Assembly (NCBI GenBank): GCA_003242605.1
Contig: QGUZ01000026.1
Location: 1-29,792 of the forward strand
DNA from: Actinomycetota bacterium
GTDB lineage: Bacteria; Actinomycetota; Actinomycetes; Streptosporangiales; Streptosporangiaceae
Direction: 5' to 3'
DNA: 29,792 nt
Positions within the stretch are counted from its first letter, which is position 1. Every line of letters starts with the position of its first letter. Below, piece after piece: positions 14,042 to 22,058 of this stretch. Made by a program: the position numbers and the translations under genes. The notes under the pieces are model-generated. The model saw only the letters and a list, made by a program, of their open reading frames with translations. It searched no databases and was not told the origin of the DNA.

Positions 14042-16519
14042 ATGGTCGCCGAGCACGCCGTGCCGGCCCCGCCGGGCGCGTCCCGCCGAGCCGAGGACGG
14101 CGGGCTCGTGCGCGCGGCCGAGGCGGCGGTCCGGGACTGTGGCGTGGACCCCCGCCGCGCCGACCGGGCCGCGCGCGGGGTGCTCGAGCAGGCGCTCGCC
14201 CGGGGCGACGCCGAGGCCGCGTGCGTGGCGCTGCGGGCGCTCGCGCTCGCCGCGCGCGAGCTCGGCGACCTGCGGCTGGCCGAGAGCCACCTGCGCCGGG
14301 CGATCCGGGCCGGGGCGGGCGTGCCGCGGCGGCTCGCCCAGGCGCGCATGTCGCTGGTGTCGGTGCGCACCGAGCTCGGCGACCCGGCGGGGGCGCTGCG
14401 CATCGCCGCGCTCGCCGAGGCCGATCTGCCGCCCGAGGAGTGGGCCGCGCTCGCCGTACAGCGGGCGATCGCCCTACTACGGCTCGGCCGGCACGGCGCG
14501 GCGGTGCGGCTGTGCGACCGGGCGCTCGCCGCACCCGAGGCGGACGCCGACCCGCGGCTGCGCTGCGCCGCGCTGCTCCACCGCGGGCTGGCCCGCACCT
14601 ACCTGGGGGAACTCGCCGCCGGGGCCGAGGATCTGACCGCCTGCCGGCGGCGCGCGGCCACGGCCGGGCTCGGCCACCTCGCCGCGCTCGCCGAGGCGGG
14701 CCTGTCGTTCAACGCGGCGCGGCGCGGCGACATCCCCGCGGCGCTGGCGTTCTTCGCCGCGGCCGAGCGCGGCCTCGCCGGCCGCCCGGACCGGATCGCC
14801 GCGCTGCGCTGCGACCTCGCCGAGGCCCTCGTCGCGGCGCGGCTGCCGGGCGAGGCGAGGGCGCTGCTGCTCGCGGCCGTGCCCGAGCTGGAGGCGGCCG
14901 GGGCGCTCGTCCGCCTCGCCGAGGCGCGGCTGTTCCTCGCCCAGGCCGAGCTGCTCACCGGCGACCCGCACCAGGCGCTGCAGACCGCCCGCCTCGCCCG
15001 CGCCGAGCTCGCCGGGCAGGGGCGGGACGCCTGGCTCCCGCTCGCCGACGACGTCACCGTCCGCGCCCGCCTCGCGCTGGAGCCGGCGACGCCCGGCCTC
15101 CTCGCCGACGTGCTCGCCTGCGCCGACGCGCTGCGGGAGGCGGGCTGGGCCGCGGCCGACGCCGAGCTGCGGCGCACCGCCGCCCGGCTCGCCGCCGACC
15201 TCGGCGACCGCCGGACCGCCGGGCGGCTGCTCGACGAGGTGATCGCCACGCGGCGGCCGGGCCTCGGCCGGACCCACGCGCTCGCCGTGCACCACGCGGT
15301 GGCGCTGCGCCGGGCCCTCGCGGGCGACCGCGCCGGGGCGCTCGCCGCGGTCGAGGCCGGGCTGCGCGAGGTGGACGGCCGCGGCGTGCCCGTGCAGATC
15401 CGCGCGCACGCCGCCCGGCCGGCGGAGGAGCTCGCCGCGCTCGGGCTCGAGCTGGCGCTGCGCACCGGCGACGCCGCCACCGTGCTCGCGTGGGCGGAGC
15501 GGTGGCGGGCCTGCGTGCGCGGCGAGCAGCCCGGCGCGCTCCCCCTCGACCGGCTGCGCCACGCGCTCGGCGACGCCGCCCTCGTCGAGCTGGTACGGCA
15601 CGGCGACGCCCTCGCCGCCGTCGTGGTCACCGGCCGGGGCTGCGCCATGCGGCCGCTCGGCTCCTACCGGGCCGCGGTGGAGGCGACCGTGCGGCTGCGC
15701 TACTGCCTGCGCCGCACCGGCCTGCGCGACGCCGGGCCGTCCGACGGGATCGCCCGGGAGGCCGCGGCGCTGGCCGCCCTGCTGCTCGGCCCGCTCGCCG
15801 CCGACCTCGCCCGCGGGCCGGTGGTGATCGTCCCCACCGGGGCGCTGCACACGCTGCCCTGGCCGGTGCTGCCGCCGCTGCGCGGCCGCCCCGTCTGCGT
15901 CGCGCCGAGTGCGGCCGCCTGGCTCTCCGCCGCCACGGCCGTCCCGCCCGGCCCGGCCGGGCGCGGCACGGTCGTCGCGGTCGCGGGCCCGGGCCTGGCG
16001 CACGCCGAGGCCGAGGTCGCGGCGGTGCTCGGCGCGCACCCGGGCGCGGCGCGGGTCCCGGCCCGGTCCGGCGCGGTGCTCGCGGCCCTGGCCGCCGCGG
16101 ACGTCGCGCACCTCGCCGCGCACGGCATGTTCTGCGCGCACAGCCCGCTGCTGTCGAGCATCGCCCTCGACGACGGCCCGCTGCTCGCCTACGACCTGCT
16201 GCGTCTCGATCGCGTGCCCGGCCTGGTGGTGCTCTCGGCGTGCGACTCCGGCCTGGCGCACGCGCCCGCGGACGGCGCCCCGCTCGGCCTCGCCGGGACC
16301 TTCCTCGACCGCGGCGCCGCGTGCGTGGTGGCGGGCCTGGTGCCGGTGCGCGACGAGGACGCGCACGCGCTGATGACCGCGTTCCACCGGCTGCTCGCCG
16401 CGGGCGCCGCCCCGGCGGCGGCCCTCGCCGCCGCGGCCGAGGCCACGGGCGTGGCGGGCTTCGTCTGCCTCGGCGCGGGCTGGCCGGCCGCCCCGGTCAC
16501 CGCGGCGGGCGCGGCGTGA
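14042..16519 (+). CDS. TPR-repeat protein with C-terminal CHAT caspase-like protease domain
   Basis: 825 residues. Residues about 20-460 are Ala/Leu/Arg-rich paired helices with TPR-like spacing (ALRALALAARELGDLRLAES, AGLSFNAARRGDIPAALAFF, ARLFLAQAELLTGDPHQALQ). The C-terminal CHAT domain covers about 540-820: VVIVPTGALHTLPWPVLPPL, AHAEAEVAAVLG, then the catalytic dyad His694 (DVAHLAAHGMF) and Cys734 (GLVVLSACDSGLA), both present, so the peptidase is probably active. TPRs usually sense or bind a partner. CHAT proteins are caspase-clan cysteine peptidases; one branch is the CRISPR-associated Csx29. Start ATG 14042 has GGAGG upstream, 76 bases after the preceding gene. Extremely high third-position G+C creates long false frames on both strands. 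Confidence 0.93.
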   Translation: MVAEHAVPAPPGASRRAEDGGLVRAAEAAVRDCGVDPRRADRAARGVLEQALARGDAEAACVALRALALAARELGDLRLAESHLRRAIRAGAGVPRRLAQARMSLVSVRTELGDPAGALRIAALAEADLPPEEWAALAVQRAIALLRLGRHGAAVRLCDRALAAPEADADPRLRCAALLHRGLARTYLGELAAGAEDLTACRRRAATAGLGHLAALAEAGLSFNAARRGDIPAALAFFAAAERGLAGRPDRIAALRCDLAEALVAARLPGEARALLLAAVPELEAAGALVRLAEARLFLAQAELLTGDPHQALQTARLARAELAGQGRDAWLPLADDVTVRARLALEPATPGLLADVLACADALREAGWAAADAELRRTAARLAADLGDRRTAGRLLDEVIATRRPGLGRTHALAVHHAVALRRALAGDRAGALAAVEAGLREVDGRGVPVQIRAHAARPAEELAALGLELALRTGDAATVLAWAERWRACVRGEQPGALPLDRLRHALGDAALVELVRHGDALAAVVVTGRGCAMRPLGSYRAAVEATVRLRYCLRRTGLRDAGPSDGIAREAAALAALLLGPLAADLARGPVVIVPTGALHTLPWPVLPPLRGRPVCVAPSAAAWLSAATAVPPGPAGRGTVVAVAGPGLAHAEAEVAAVLGAHPGAARVPARSGAVLAALAAADVAHLAAHGMFCAHSPLLSSIALDDGPLLAYDLLRLDRVPGLVVLSACDSGLAHAPADGAPLGLAGTFLDRGAACVVAGLVPVRDEDAHALMTAFHRLLAAGAAPAAALAAAAEATGVAGFVCLGAGWPAAPVTAAGAA

Positions 16520-16546
16520 CCGTGCCCGTCGCCGGGCGCGCCGGGG

Positions 16547-17359
16547 TCACTCGTCGCCGGTGGCGACCGGGCGCGACGGGTCGGTGATCCAGTCCGACCA
16601 GGAGCCGACGTACAGGGCGGCCTCCACCCCGGCGAGGTGGAGGGCGAGGACCTCGTGGGCGGCGGTGACGCCGGAGCCGCAGTAGGCGCCCACGTCCGCG
16701 CCCGGCACCGCGCCGAGCTCCGCGAACCGCCGCCGCAGCTCCTCCGGCGGCAGGAACCGGCCGGTGGCGTCGACGTTCCCGGTGGTGGGGGCGCAGCGGG
16801 CGCCGGGGATGTGGCCCGCGACCGGGTCGATCGGCTCGGTCTCGCCGCGGTACCGCTCCGGCGCCCGGGCGTCGAGCAGGACCTTCGTCTTCGCCGCGCC
16901 GTCGGCGTCGAGCAGCGGCATGCCGCCGGGCACCGCGGTGAAGTCGCCGGGCTCGACCTTCGGCACCTCGGTGGTGACCGGCAGGCCTGCCTCGGTCCAC
17001 GCGCGCAGCCCGCCGTCGAGCACCCGCACGTCCCGGTGCCCGAAGTAGCGCAGCGTCCACCAGGCGCGCGCCGCGGCCGTCGCATCGGCGTCGTCGTACA
17101 CGACCACCGGCCGCGATCCGCGCACGCCGAGCCGGCGCATCGCCGCCTGGAACGCCTCGGCCGTGGGCAGCGGGTGCCGCCCGCCCCGGCCGGGCGGCGC
17201 GGCGAGGTCCCGGTCCAGGTCGCAGAAGACCGCCCCGGGGATGTGCCCGGCGGCGTAGGCCTCGGCACCGGGCGGCCCGCCGAGCCGCCACCGCACGTCC
17301 AGCACGGTCACCTCGCCGAGCGCCGCGTCGAGCTCCGCGGGGGTGATCAGGGTGCTCAT
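16547..17359 (-). CDS. Two-domain rhodanese, thiosulfate/3-mercaptopyruvate sulfurtransferase
   Basis: 270 residues with two rhodanese domains, about 1-120 and 140-268. The N-terminal domain is inactive-like (VLDVRWRLGG, AGHIPGAVFCDLD). The C-terminal one has the active-site loop CGSGVTA at AYCGSGVTAAHEV, whose Cys accepts sulfur; this loop resembles the CG(S/T)GVTA signature of the SseA/mercaptopyruvate group rather than CRKGVTA of classical rhodanese. The likely role is sulfur transfer or detoxification in the cytosol. Start ATG 17359 has GGAGGT nine bases upstream and overlaps the preceding stop by four bases (ATGA), so translation is coupled to the phosphatase-family gene. It converges on the CHAT gene with a 27-base gap and no hairpin. 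Confidence 0.93.
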   Translation of the reverse strand: MSTLITPAELDAALGEVTVLDVRWRLGGPPGAEAYAAGHIPGAVFCDLDRDLAAPPGRGGRHPLPTAEAFQAAMRRLGVRGSRPVVVYDDADATAAARAWWTLRYFGHRDVRVLDGGLRAWTEAGLPVTTEVPKVEPGDFTAVPGGMPLLDADGAAKTKVLLDARAPERYRGETEPIDPVAGHIPGARCAPTTGNVDATGRFLPPEELRRRFAELGAVPGADVGAYCGSGVTAAHEVLALHLAGVEAALYVGSWSDWITDPSRPVATGDE

Positions 17360-18498
17360 CTCGTGCTCACCTCCACCAGCGGGATGTACTGATCGTCGGC
17401 GGTGAGCGAGCCGTGCATGCCGACGAGCGCGGACTCGCGCGGCTCCTGCTGGGACGCGATCACCGCGCAGTCCCCGTACGGCACGGCGATCACGTCGCCG
17501 ATCCGCCCGAGCCATTCCCGGCGCACGGCCGGCCCGAACCAGCCGGACTCGATCGCCTCCTCGCGGGTGACCACCCAGGCCCGGCCGGCGAGCTTCGCCC
17601 GCCAGGTCTCCAGCACCGCCGCGGCCGCGCCCGGCTCGGTGTACAGGTGGCGGGCCCGGGCGTCCCCGCCGAGCATCGCCACGCCCTCGCGCAGCTCGGG
17701 CACGAGGTCGAAGTCGACCCGGTCGGTGACGTTCACCATGCCGTGGTCGGCGGTGACGTACAGCGCCGAGCCGCCGGGCAGCGCCGCGGCGAGCCGCTCG
17801 GCGAGGCGGTCGACGATCGCGAGCTGCTCGCGCCACTCGGGGGTGTCCACCCCGGCGACGTGGCCCTGCAGGTCGAGGTCGCCGTAGTAGACGACGACGT
17901 AGGCGCGCTCGGCGGCGAGCTCCCGCCCGGCCGCGGCGACGAGGTCGTCCACGGTGTCCGCGCCGACGAAGCGCACGCCGCGGTACACCGCGCGGGTGAG
18001 CCCGGTGTGCTCGAACATGCTCGGGCCGACGTACACCGGCCGCACCCCGGCGGCCTCGGCCCGCTGGTAGACGGTCTGCGCGGGCTGCCAGGCGTCCGGG
18101 TCGATCTCCGGCCCGGCCGTGGTGGTCCACCGCAGGCTGTGCAGCATGCGCCCCTCACCGGGCACGGCGAGGCGCAGGCCGAGCATGCCGTGCTCGCCGG
18201 GCGCCAGTCCGGTGCCGAGCGTGCCGAGGCTGGTCGAGGTGGTGGCGGGGAACCCGGCGGTGAGCACGCGGCCCGGCTGCGCCGACAGGAACGGGGCGAG
18301 GTCGGCGTGGGCGCGCAGCAGCCGCTCGCCCAGCCCGTCGACGAGGAGCACGCAGACGCGCCGGGCCGGGGCGAGCCCCAGCGGGTTGGGCCCGCCGGCG
18401 CCGAGCGCCGCCAGCGCCGAGGCCGGCAGGTCGGCGAGCGACGCCGCGCCGTACGCGGGGATCAGGGGGACGGTCTCGTCGCCGTTCGGGGGAACCAT
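17356..18498 (-). CDS. Alkaline phosphatase superfamily protein (nucleotide pyrophosphatase/phosphodiesterase-like)
   Basis: 380 residues. The superfamily metal-site pattern is visible: Asp in VLLVDGLGERLL at about residue 54, Thr in FPATTSTSLGTLGTG at about 86-90 as probable nucleophile, YGDLDLQGHVAG at about 205, and TADHGMVNV at about 249. Such enzymes hydrolyse phosphomonoesters, phosphodiesters or pyrophosphates with two metal ions. No signal peptide is obvious, so it is probably cytosolic, unlike secreted PhoA. It starts ten bases after the DUF5998 stop, without a clear Shine-Dalgarno site; TAGTCT lies six bases upstream. Substrate not predictable. Confidence 0.88.
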   Translation of the reverse strand: MVPPNGDETVPLIPAYGAASLADLPASALAALGAGGPNPLGLAPARRVCVLLVDGLGERLLRAHADLAPFLSAQPGRVLTAGFPATTSTSLGTLGTGLAPGEHGMLGLRLAVPGEGRMLHSLRWTTTAGPEIDPDAWQPAQTVYQRAEAAGVRPVYVGPSMFEHTGLTRAVYRGVRFVGADTVDDLVAAAGRELAAERAYVVVYYGDLDLQGHVAGVDTPEWREQLAIVDRLAERLAAALPGGSALYVTADHGMVNVTDRVDFDLVPELREGVAMLGGDARARHLYTEPGAAAAVLETWRAKLAGRAWVVTREEAIESGWFGPAVRREWLGRIGDVIAVPYGDCAVIASQQEPRESALVGMHGSLTADDQYIPLVEVSTR

Positions 18499-18507
18499 GG
18501 CGCGAGA

Positions 18508-19098
18508 CTACGGCACGGCGGGCGCGGTCGCCTCCGACAGCGCCTTGGCGAAGTTCAGCACCTGGGCCACGGCCTCCGGGCCGTCCGCCGCCTCGCTCAC
18601 CCGCAGCTGCAGGTCGTCGCAGGTGATCGCGCCGGTGTAGCCGTGGTCGGCCTCGCAGTTCTCGTCACCGCAGGTGGCCGGCTCCAGGTCGATGTGCGAG
18701 ATGGCACCCCAGCCGATCGACAGCGTCACCTCCGAGGGCGGAACCCCGGGCACGTAGGCCGCCGGGTCGGGGACGAGCCGCGTGACCGCCACCGACCGGA
18801 TGCGGCTGAGCGGGATCGCCTCGGTGGTCGTGGACGCGTGCGGGGTCGGCACGCCCTCGGCCGGCGGATGCTCGTCGGTGTGACAGACCAGCAGCCGCGT
18901 GGGCGAGAGCACGACCACGGTGATGTGCCTGCGCACCTCCATGGCCGGATCGAAGGTCGCCTCGTGGTGCACCACGTAGGAGACGACCGGTTCCTTGCCC
19001 AGCGCGGACTCGACGGCGTCGGCGACGAGGTCGGGATAGTAGCCGCTGTGCTCGATGGCCTCGCGCAGCCCCGCGGCCGAGACTCGGGTTTCCCTCAT
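18508..19098 (-). CDS. DUF5998 family protein
   Basis: 196 residues. Start ATG 19098 gives MRETRVSAAGLREAIEHSGYYP; an in-frame ATG nine bases earlier is possible. Features: ALGKEPVVSYVVHHEATFD, RRHITVVVLSPTRLLVCHTDEH, RSVAVTRLVPDP, then TLSIGWGAISHIDLEPATCGDENCEADHGYTG, with a Cys-X5-Cys pair and His/Asp residues that could hold a metal. The strand-rich middle resembles PH-like or bacterial lipid-binding folds, but this is only impression. DUF5998 is an actinobacterial family of unknown function. It is the first gene of a tight minus-strand run with the phosphatase and sulfurtransferase genes. Confidence 0.85.
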   Translation of the reverse strand: MRETRVSAAGLREAIEHSGYYPDLVADAVESALGKEPVVSYVVHHEATFDPAMEVRRHITVVVLSPTRLLVCHTDEHPPAEGVPTPHASTTTEAIPLSRIRSVAVTRLVPDPAAYVPGVPPSEVTLSIGWGAISHIDLEPATCGDENCEADHGYTGAITCDDLQLRVSEAADGPEAVAQVLNFAKALSEATAPAVP

Positions 19099-19105
19099 GG
19101 CATCC

Positions 19106-19111
19106 ATCCTG
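19106..19111 (-). promoter_or_regulatory. Candidate -10 element for a leaderless DUF5998 transcript
   Basis: CAGGAT read on the minus strand, seven bases before ATG 19098. Part of the recurring geometry described under parC. No clear -35. Confidence 0.25.
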
Positions 19112-19207
19112 CCCTGTACCACCGGGCTCTTTCACCTCGCCGCCCGGTTGTCGCCGGCCGTGCCGCGGCGGCGGCCCGCCACCTGCGGATCCGCCGCGCG
19201 GCGCGGG

Positions 19208-21874
19208 TCAGCGCAGGCGGCGCGGGCCGTGGTCGGGCCGCGGGCCGACCGGCCGGCGCAGCACCCCGCGCGCCCCGAGCACGGCCACCCCGGACTCGCC
19301 CACCAGCACCGGGTCGGGGTGGAGCGGGGCGCCCTGGGGAACCCGGCCGGCAACCGCCCCGACGCGGACGAGCGCCTCCCCCAGCGCGCCGACGGCCATC
19401 GGCGGGTCCCCGTCCCCGCCGAGCAGCAGCGGGGCCGCGCGCAGCGACCGCACCATCGCGGCCGCGTCCGCCGCGGTGAGCGGGGCGAGCCGGTACGCCT
19501 CGTCGCCGATCAGCCGCGCGGTGACGTCGCCGAGCCCGAAGCTCACCACCGAGCCGAACGCGGGGTCGTCGATCACCCGGATCACGGTGGCGAGCGCGGG
19601 GTGCGGAGCCATGTGCTGGACCACGAGCGTGCGGTCCTTCCCGAGCCGCCCGGACAGGTCGGCGTAGGCGGCGCGCACCGCCTCGGGGGTGACGAGCCCC
19701 ACCCGGACCGTGCCCATCCGGCGGGCGTCCTCCGGGTCGGCCGACTTGAGCACGACCGGCCAGCCGTGCCGCTCGGCGGCGGCCACCGCCTCCTCCGGCG
19801 AGCGCACCTCGGTCACCGGCCACACCTCGATGCCGTACCGGGCGAGCAGCGCGGCGCCGTCGAACTCGGCCTCGTCCCGCCCGGCGAGCTCGCGCTCGAT
19901 CACCTCGCGGGCCCCGGCCACGTCGATGCCGCCGAGGTCGGGGATGCGGCCGGGCGGCTGCTCGCGCCACCGGGCGTACCGGACCACGTGGGCGAGCGCG
20001 CGCACCGCCTCCTCCGGCGCCGGGTAGGACGGGATCGAGCCCCGGCCGGGGTCGGCCGCGCCCTGCCCCGGGTCGCCGGGCTCGGCACGCAGCGGCGCGG
20101 GCAGGCCGAGCTCGCCGCGGAACGTGGCGAGCACCGGCTTGCCCGAGTCGCGGGCCGCCTCCCGCAGCGCGGCCGCCACCCCCTCGTCGTCGCCGGGGAT
20201 CGGCGGCATGTAGATCGCCACCAGCGCGTCGACCTCGGCGAGCACCCCCGGCAGGGCCGCGCGGTAGTCGTCCGCGCCGGCCATCGCGCCGAGGTTGACC
20301 GGCGGCCGCGGCTCCAGCCCGGCGGCCGTGCAGGCGTCCACGGCGAGCCGGGACAGCGCGTCGGAGTTGCTCACCACGCCCACCCGCGGCCCGGCCGGCA
20401 GCGGCTGGTGGGCGAGCAGCTGGGCCACGTCGAACAGCTGGGTCAGGTCCCCCACCCGGATCACCCCGGCGTGCTCGAACAGCGAGCTGAGCGCGGTGTC
20501 CGGGAGGGTGAGCGCGGGCGCGGCGTGCCCCGCCGGCACCCCTGCCGCGCCGCTCTTCACCAGCACGATCGGCTTGCTGCGGGAGATCCGGCGGGCGAGC
20601 CGGGCGAACTTCCGCGGGTTGCCCAGCGACTCCAGGTAGAGGAGGATCACCTCGGTCGCCGGGTCCTCCTCCCAGTACTGCAGCAGGTCGTTGCCGGACA
20701 CGTCGGCCCGGTTGCCCGCGGAGACGAACGTGGAGATGCCCATGCCGCGCTGGGCCACCCGCTGCAGCAGCGCGGTGCCGAGCGCGCCGGACTGGCTGAA
20801 GAACCCGACCCGGCCGCGGCCCGGCATGGTCGCGGCGAGGGTGGCGTTGAGCCGTACCGCGGGGTCGGTGTTGGCGATGCCGAGGCAGTTGGGCCCGACC
20901 ACGCGCATGCCGTGGGCCCGGGCGATGCGCACCAGCTCGTCCTGCCGGGCCCGGCCCTCCGGCCCGGTCTCGCCGAACCCGGAGGAGACCACCACGAGCC
21001 CGTGCACGCCCTTGCGCGCGCACTCCTCGACGAGCTCGAGCACGCTCTCCGCCGGTACGGCGAGCACGGCGAGGTCCACCTTCTCGTCGATCTCCGAGAC
21101 GCTGCGGTACGCCCGCACCCCGGCGACCGCGCGCACGTGCCGGTGCACCGGGTAGACCGGCCCGGTGAAGTCGGCGGCGAGCAGGTTGCGCAGCACGGTC
21201 TGGCCGACCCCGCCCGGCTCCCGCCCGGCGCCGATCACCGCCACCGACTCGGGCGTGAGCAGCCGCTTGATCGACCGCGACTCGGCGACGTGCTCCCGGG
21301 CGGCGATCACCTCGCGGGCGGTCTCGGTGAGGCTCAGATCGAGCGTCATGCGCACCACGCCGTCGGAGAAGGTGCTCTCCGCGGTGTACCCGGCCTGCCG
21401 GAACACCGCGAGCATGCGGTGGTTCGCGGGCAGCACGTCGGCGATGAACCGGGTGATGCCGCGCTCCCGGGCCGCGGCCCCGAGGTGCTCGAGCAGGACC
21501 GAGCCGACGCCGCGGCCCTGGTGGGCGTCCTCGACGAGGAAGGCCACCTCGGCGGTGTCGCCCGCCTCGTCCTCGCCCTCGCCGCGGAGCCGGTCGTACC
21601 GGGTGACGCCCACCATCTCAGCTCCGATCGTTGCGATCAGGGCGACCCGGTCGTCGTAGTCGACGTGGGTGAAGAAGTGCACCTCGCGGTCGGTCAGCCG
21701 CGGCCGCGGCCCGAAGAACCGGAAGTAGATCGACTGTTCCGACAGCCGCGAATAGAACGCGCGGAGCAGGTCGGCGTCGTCGGGACGGATCGGCCGGATG
21801 TGCGCCGTCCCGCCGTCGGCGAGGACGACGTCGGCCTCCCAATGGGCCGGATACTCGTACGCCACACGCGACAT
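19208..21874 (-). CDS. GNAT N-acetyltransferase fused to NDP-forming acyl-CoA synthetase-like domains (Pat-type protein acetyltransferase)
   Basis: 888 residues from ATG 21874; GTG 21865 is an alternative. Domains in order: GNAT, about 1-185 (RPIRPDDADLL, the acetyl-CoA loop VEDAHQGRGVGSVLLEHL, ANHRMLAVFRQAGY); CoA-binding Rossmann, about 205-300 (PESVAVIGAGREPGGVGQTV); succinyl-CoA-ligase-like, about 320-480 (VGPNCLGIANTDP, GFFSQSGALGTALL); ATP-grasp, about 650-860 (LLARYGIEVWPVTEV, WPVVLKSADPE). N-terminal GNAT is the order of Streptomyces PatA-type enzymes, which acetylate lysines of acyl-CoA synthetases; the enterobacterial Pat has the reverse order. The phosphohistidine SHT.... segment of true ADP-forming acetate-CoA ligases is replaced (GHAAPALTLPDTALSS), so ligase activity is doubtful. 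Divergent from the PfkB gene. Confidence 0.93.
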   Translation of the reverse strand: MSRVAYEYPAHWEADVVLADGGTAHIRPIRPDDADLLRAFYSRLSEQSIYFRFFGPRPRLTDREVHFFTHVDYDDRVALIATIGAEMVGVTRYDRLRGEGEDEAGDTAEVAFLVEDAHQGRGVGSVLLEHLGAAARERGITRFIADVLPANHRMLAVFRQAGYTAESTFSDGVVRMTLDLSLTETAREVIAAREHVAESRSIKRLLTPESVAVIGAGREPGGVGQTVLRNLLAADFTGPVYPVHRHVRAVAGVRAYRSVSEIDEKVDLAVLAVPAESVLELVEECARKGVHGLVVVSSGFGETGPEGRARQDELVRIARAHGMRVVGPNCLGIANTDPAVRLNATLAATMPGRGRVGFFSQSGALGTALLQRVAQRGMGISTFVSAGNRADVSGNDLLQYWEEDPATEVILLYLESLGNPRKFARLARRISRSKPIVLVKSGAAGVPAGHAAPALTLPDTALSSLFEHAGVIRVGDLTQLFDVAQLLAHQPLPAGPRVGVVSNSDALSRLAVDACTAAGLEPRPPVNLGAMAGADDYRAALPGVLAEVDALVAIYMPPIPGDDEGVAAALREAARDSGKPVLATFRGELGLPAPLRAEPGDPGQGAADPGRGSIPSYPAPEEAVRALAHVVRYARWREQPPGRIPDLGGIDVAGAREVIERELAGRDEAEFDGAALLARYGIEVWPVTEVRSPEEAVAAAERHGWPVVLKSADPEDARRMGTVRVGLVTPEAVRAAYADLSGRLGKDRTLVVQHMAPHPALATVIRVIDDPAFGSVVSFGLGDVTARLIGDEAYRLAPLTAADAAAMVRSLRAAPLLLGGDGDPPMAVGALGEALVRVGAVAGRVPQGAPLHPDPVLVGESGVAVLGARGVLRRPVGPRPDHGPRRLR

Positions 21875-21878
21875 GCTA
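21873..21878 (-). promoter_or_regulatory. Candidate -10 element upstream of the GNAT/acyl-CoA synthetase gene
   Basis: TAGCAT on the minus strand overlaps ATG 21874 and lies seven bases before GTG 21865. No Shine-Dalgarno site precedes either start, so a leaderless transcript from GTG 21865 is possible. Confidence 0.3.
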
Positions 21879-22014
21879 GTTGTGACCGATTTTCCAGTAC
21901 GTTGCCGCAAATCGCCGGGTTGGACAACGCTTGTGCATCGAAGCCCCGGCCGCATCGGATCTCAGCCCCACAGCTCAGCCGGAAACTGTTAGGTTTTCGA
22001 CGTCAGCCTTCTCC

Positions 22015-22044
22015 TCCACGCAGGCACACTCCACGCAGGCACAC
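22015..22044 (+). repeat. Perfect 15-bp tandem duplication upstream of the PfkB gene
   Basis: TCCACGCAGGCACAC occurs twice head to tail and ends just before the AAGGTGG ribosome site of the kinase gene. Confidence 0.85.
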
Positions 22045-22058
22045 AAGGTGGTGACATC

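Noticed and set aside
14221..16587. 788-codon plus-strand frame and a 636-codon minus-strand frame (14477-16387) over the CHAT gene
   Set aside because: Both are Arg/Ala/Gly or His-rich composition artefacts. The CHAT frame alone has catalytic motifs and helical repeats.
17413..19479. 688-codon open frame on the plus strand
   Set aside because: Antisense to the phosphatase-family and DUF5998 genes, which have clear motifs; the product has none.
19055..22054. 999-codon open frame on the plus strand
   Set aside because: It runs antisense through the GNAT/acyl-CoA synthetase gene. Its translation is His/Arg/Gly-rich low complexity with no domain, an effect of high third-position G+C.
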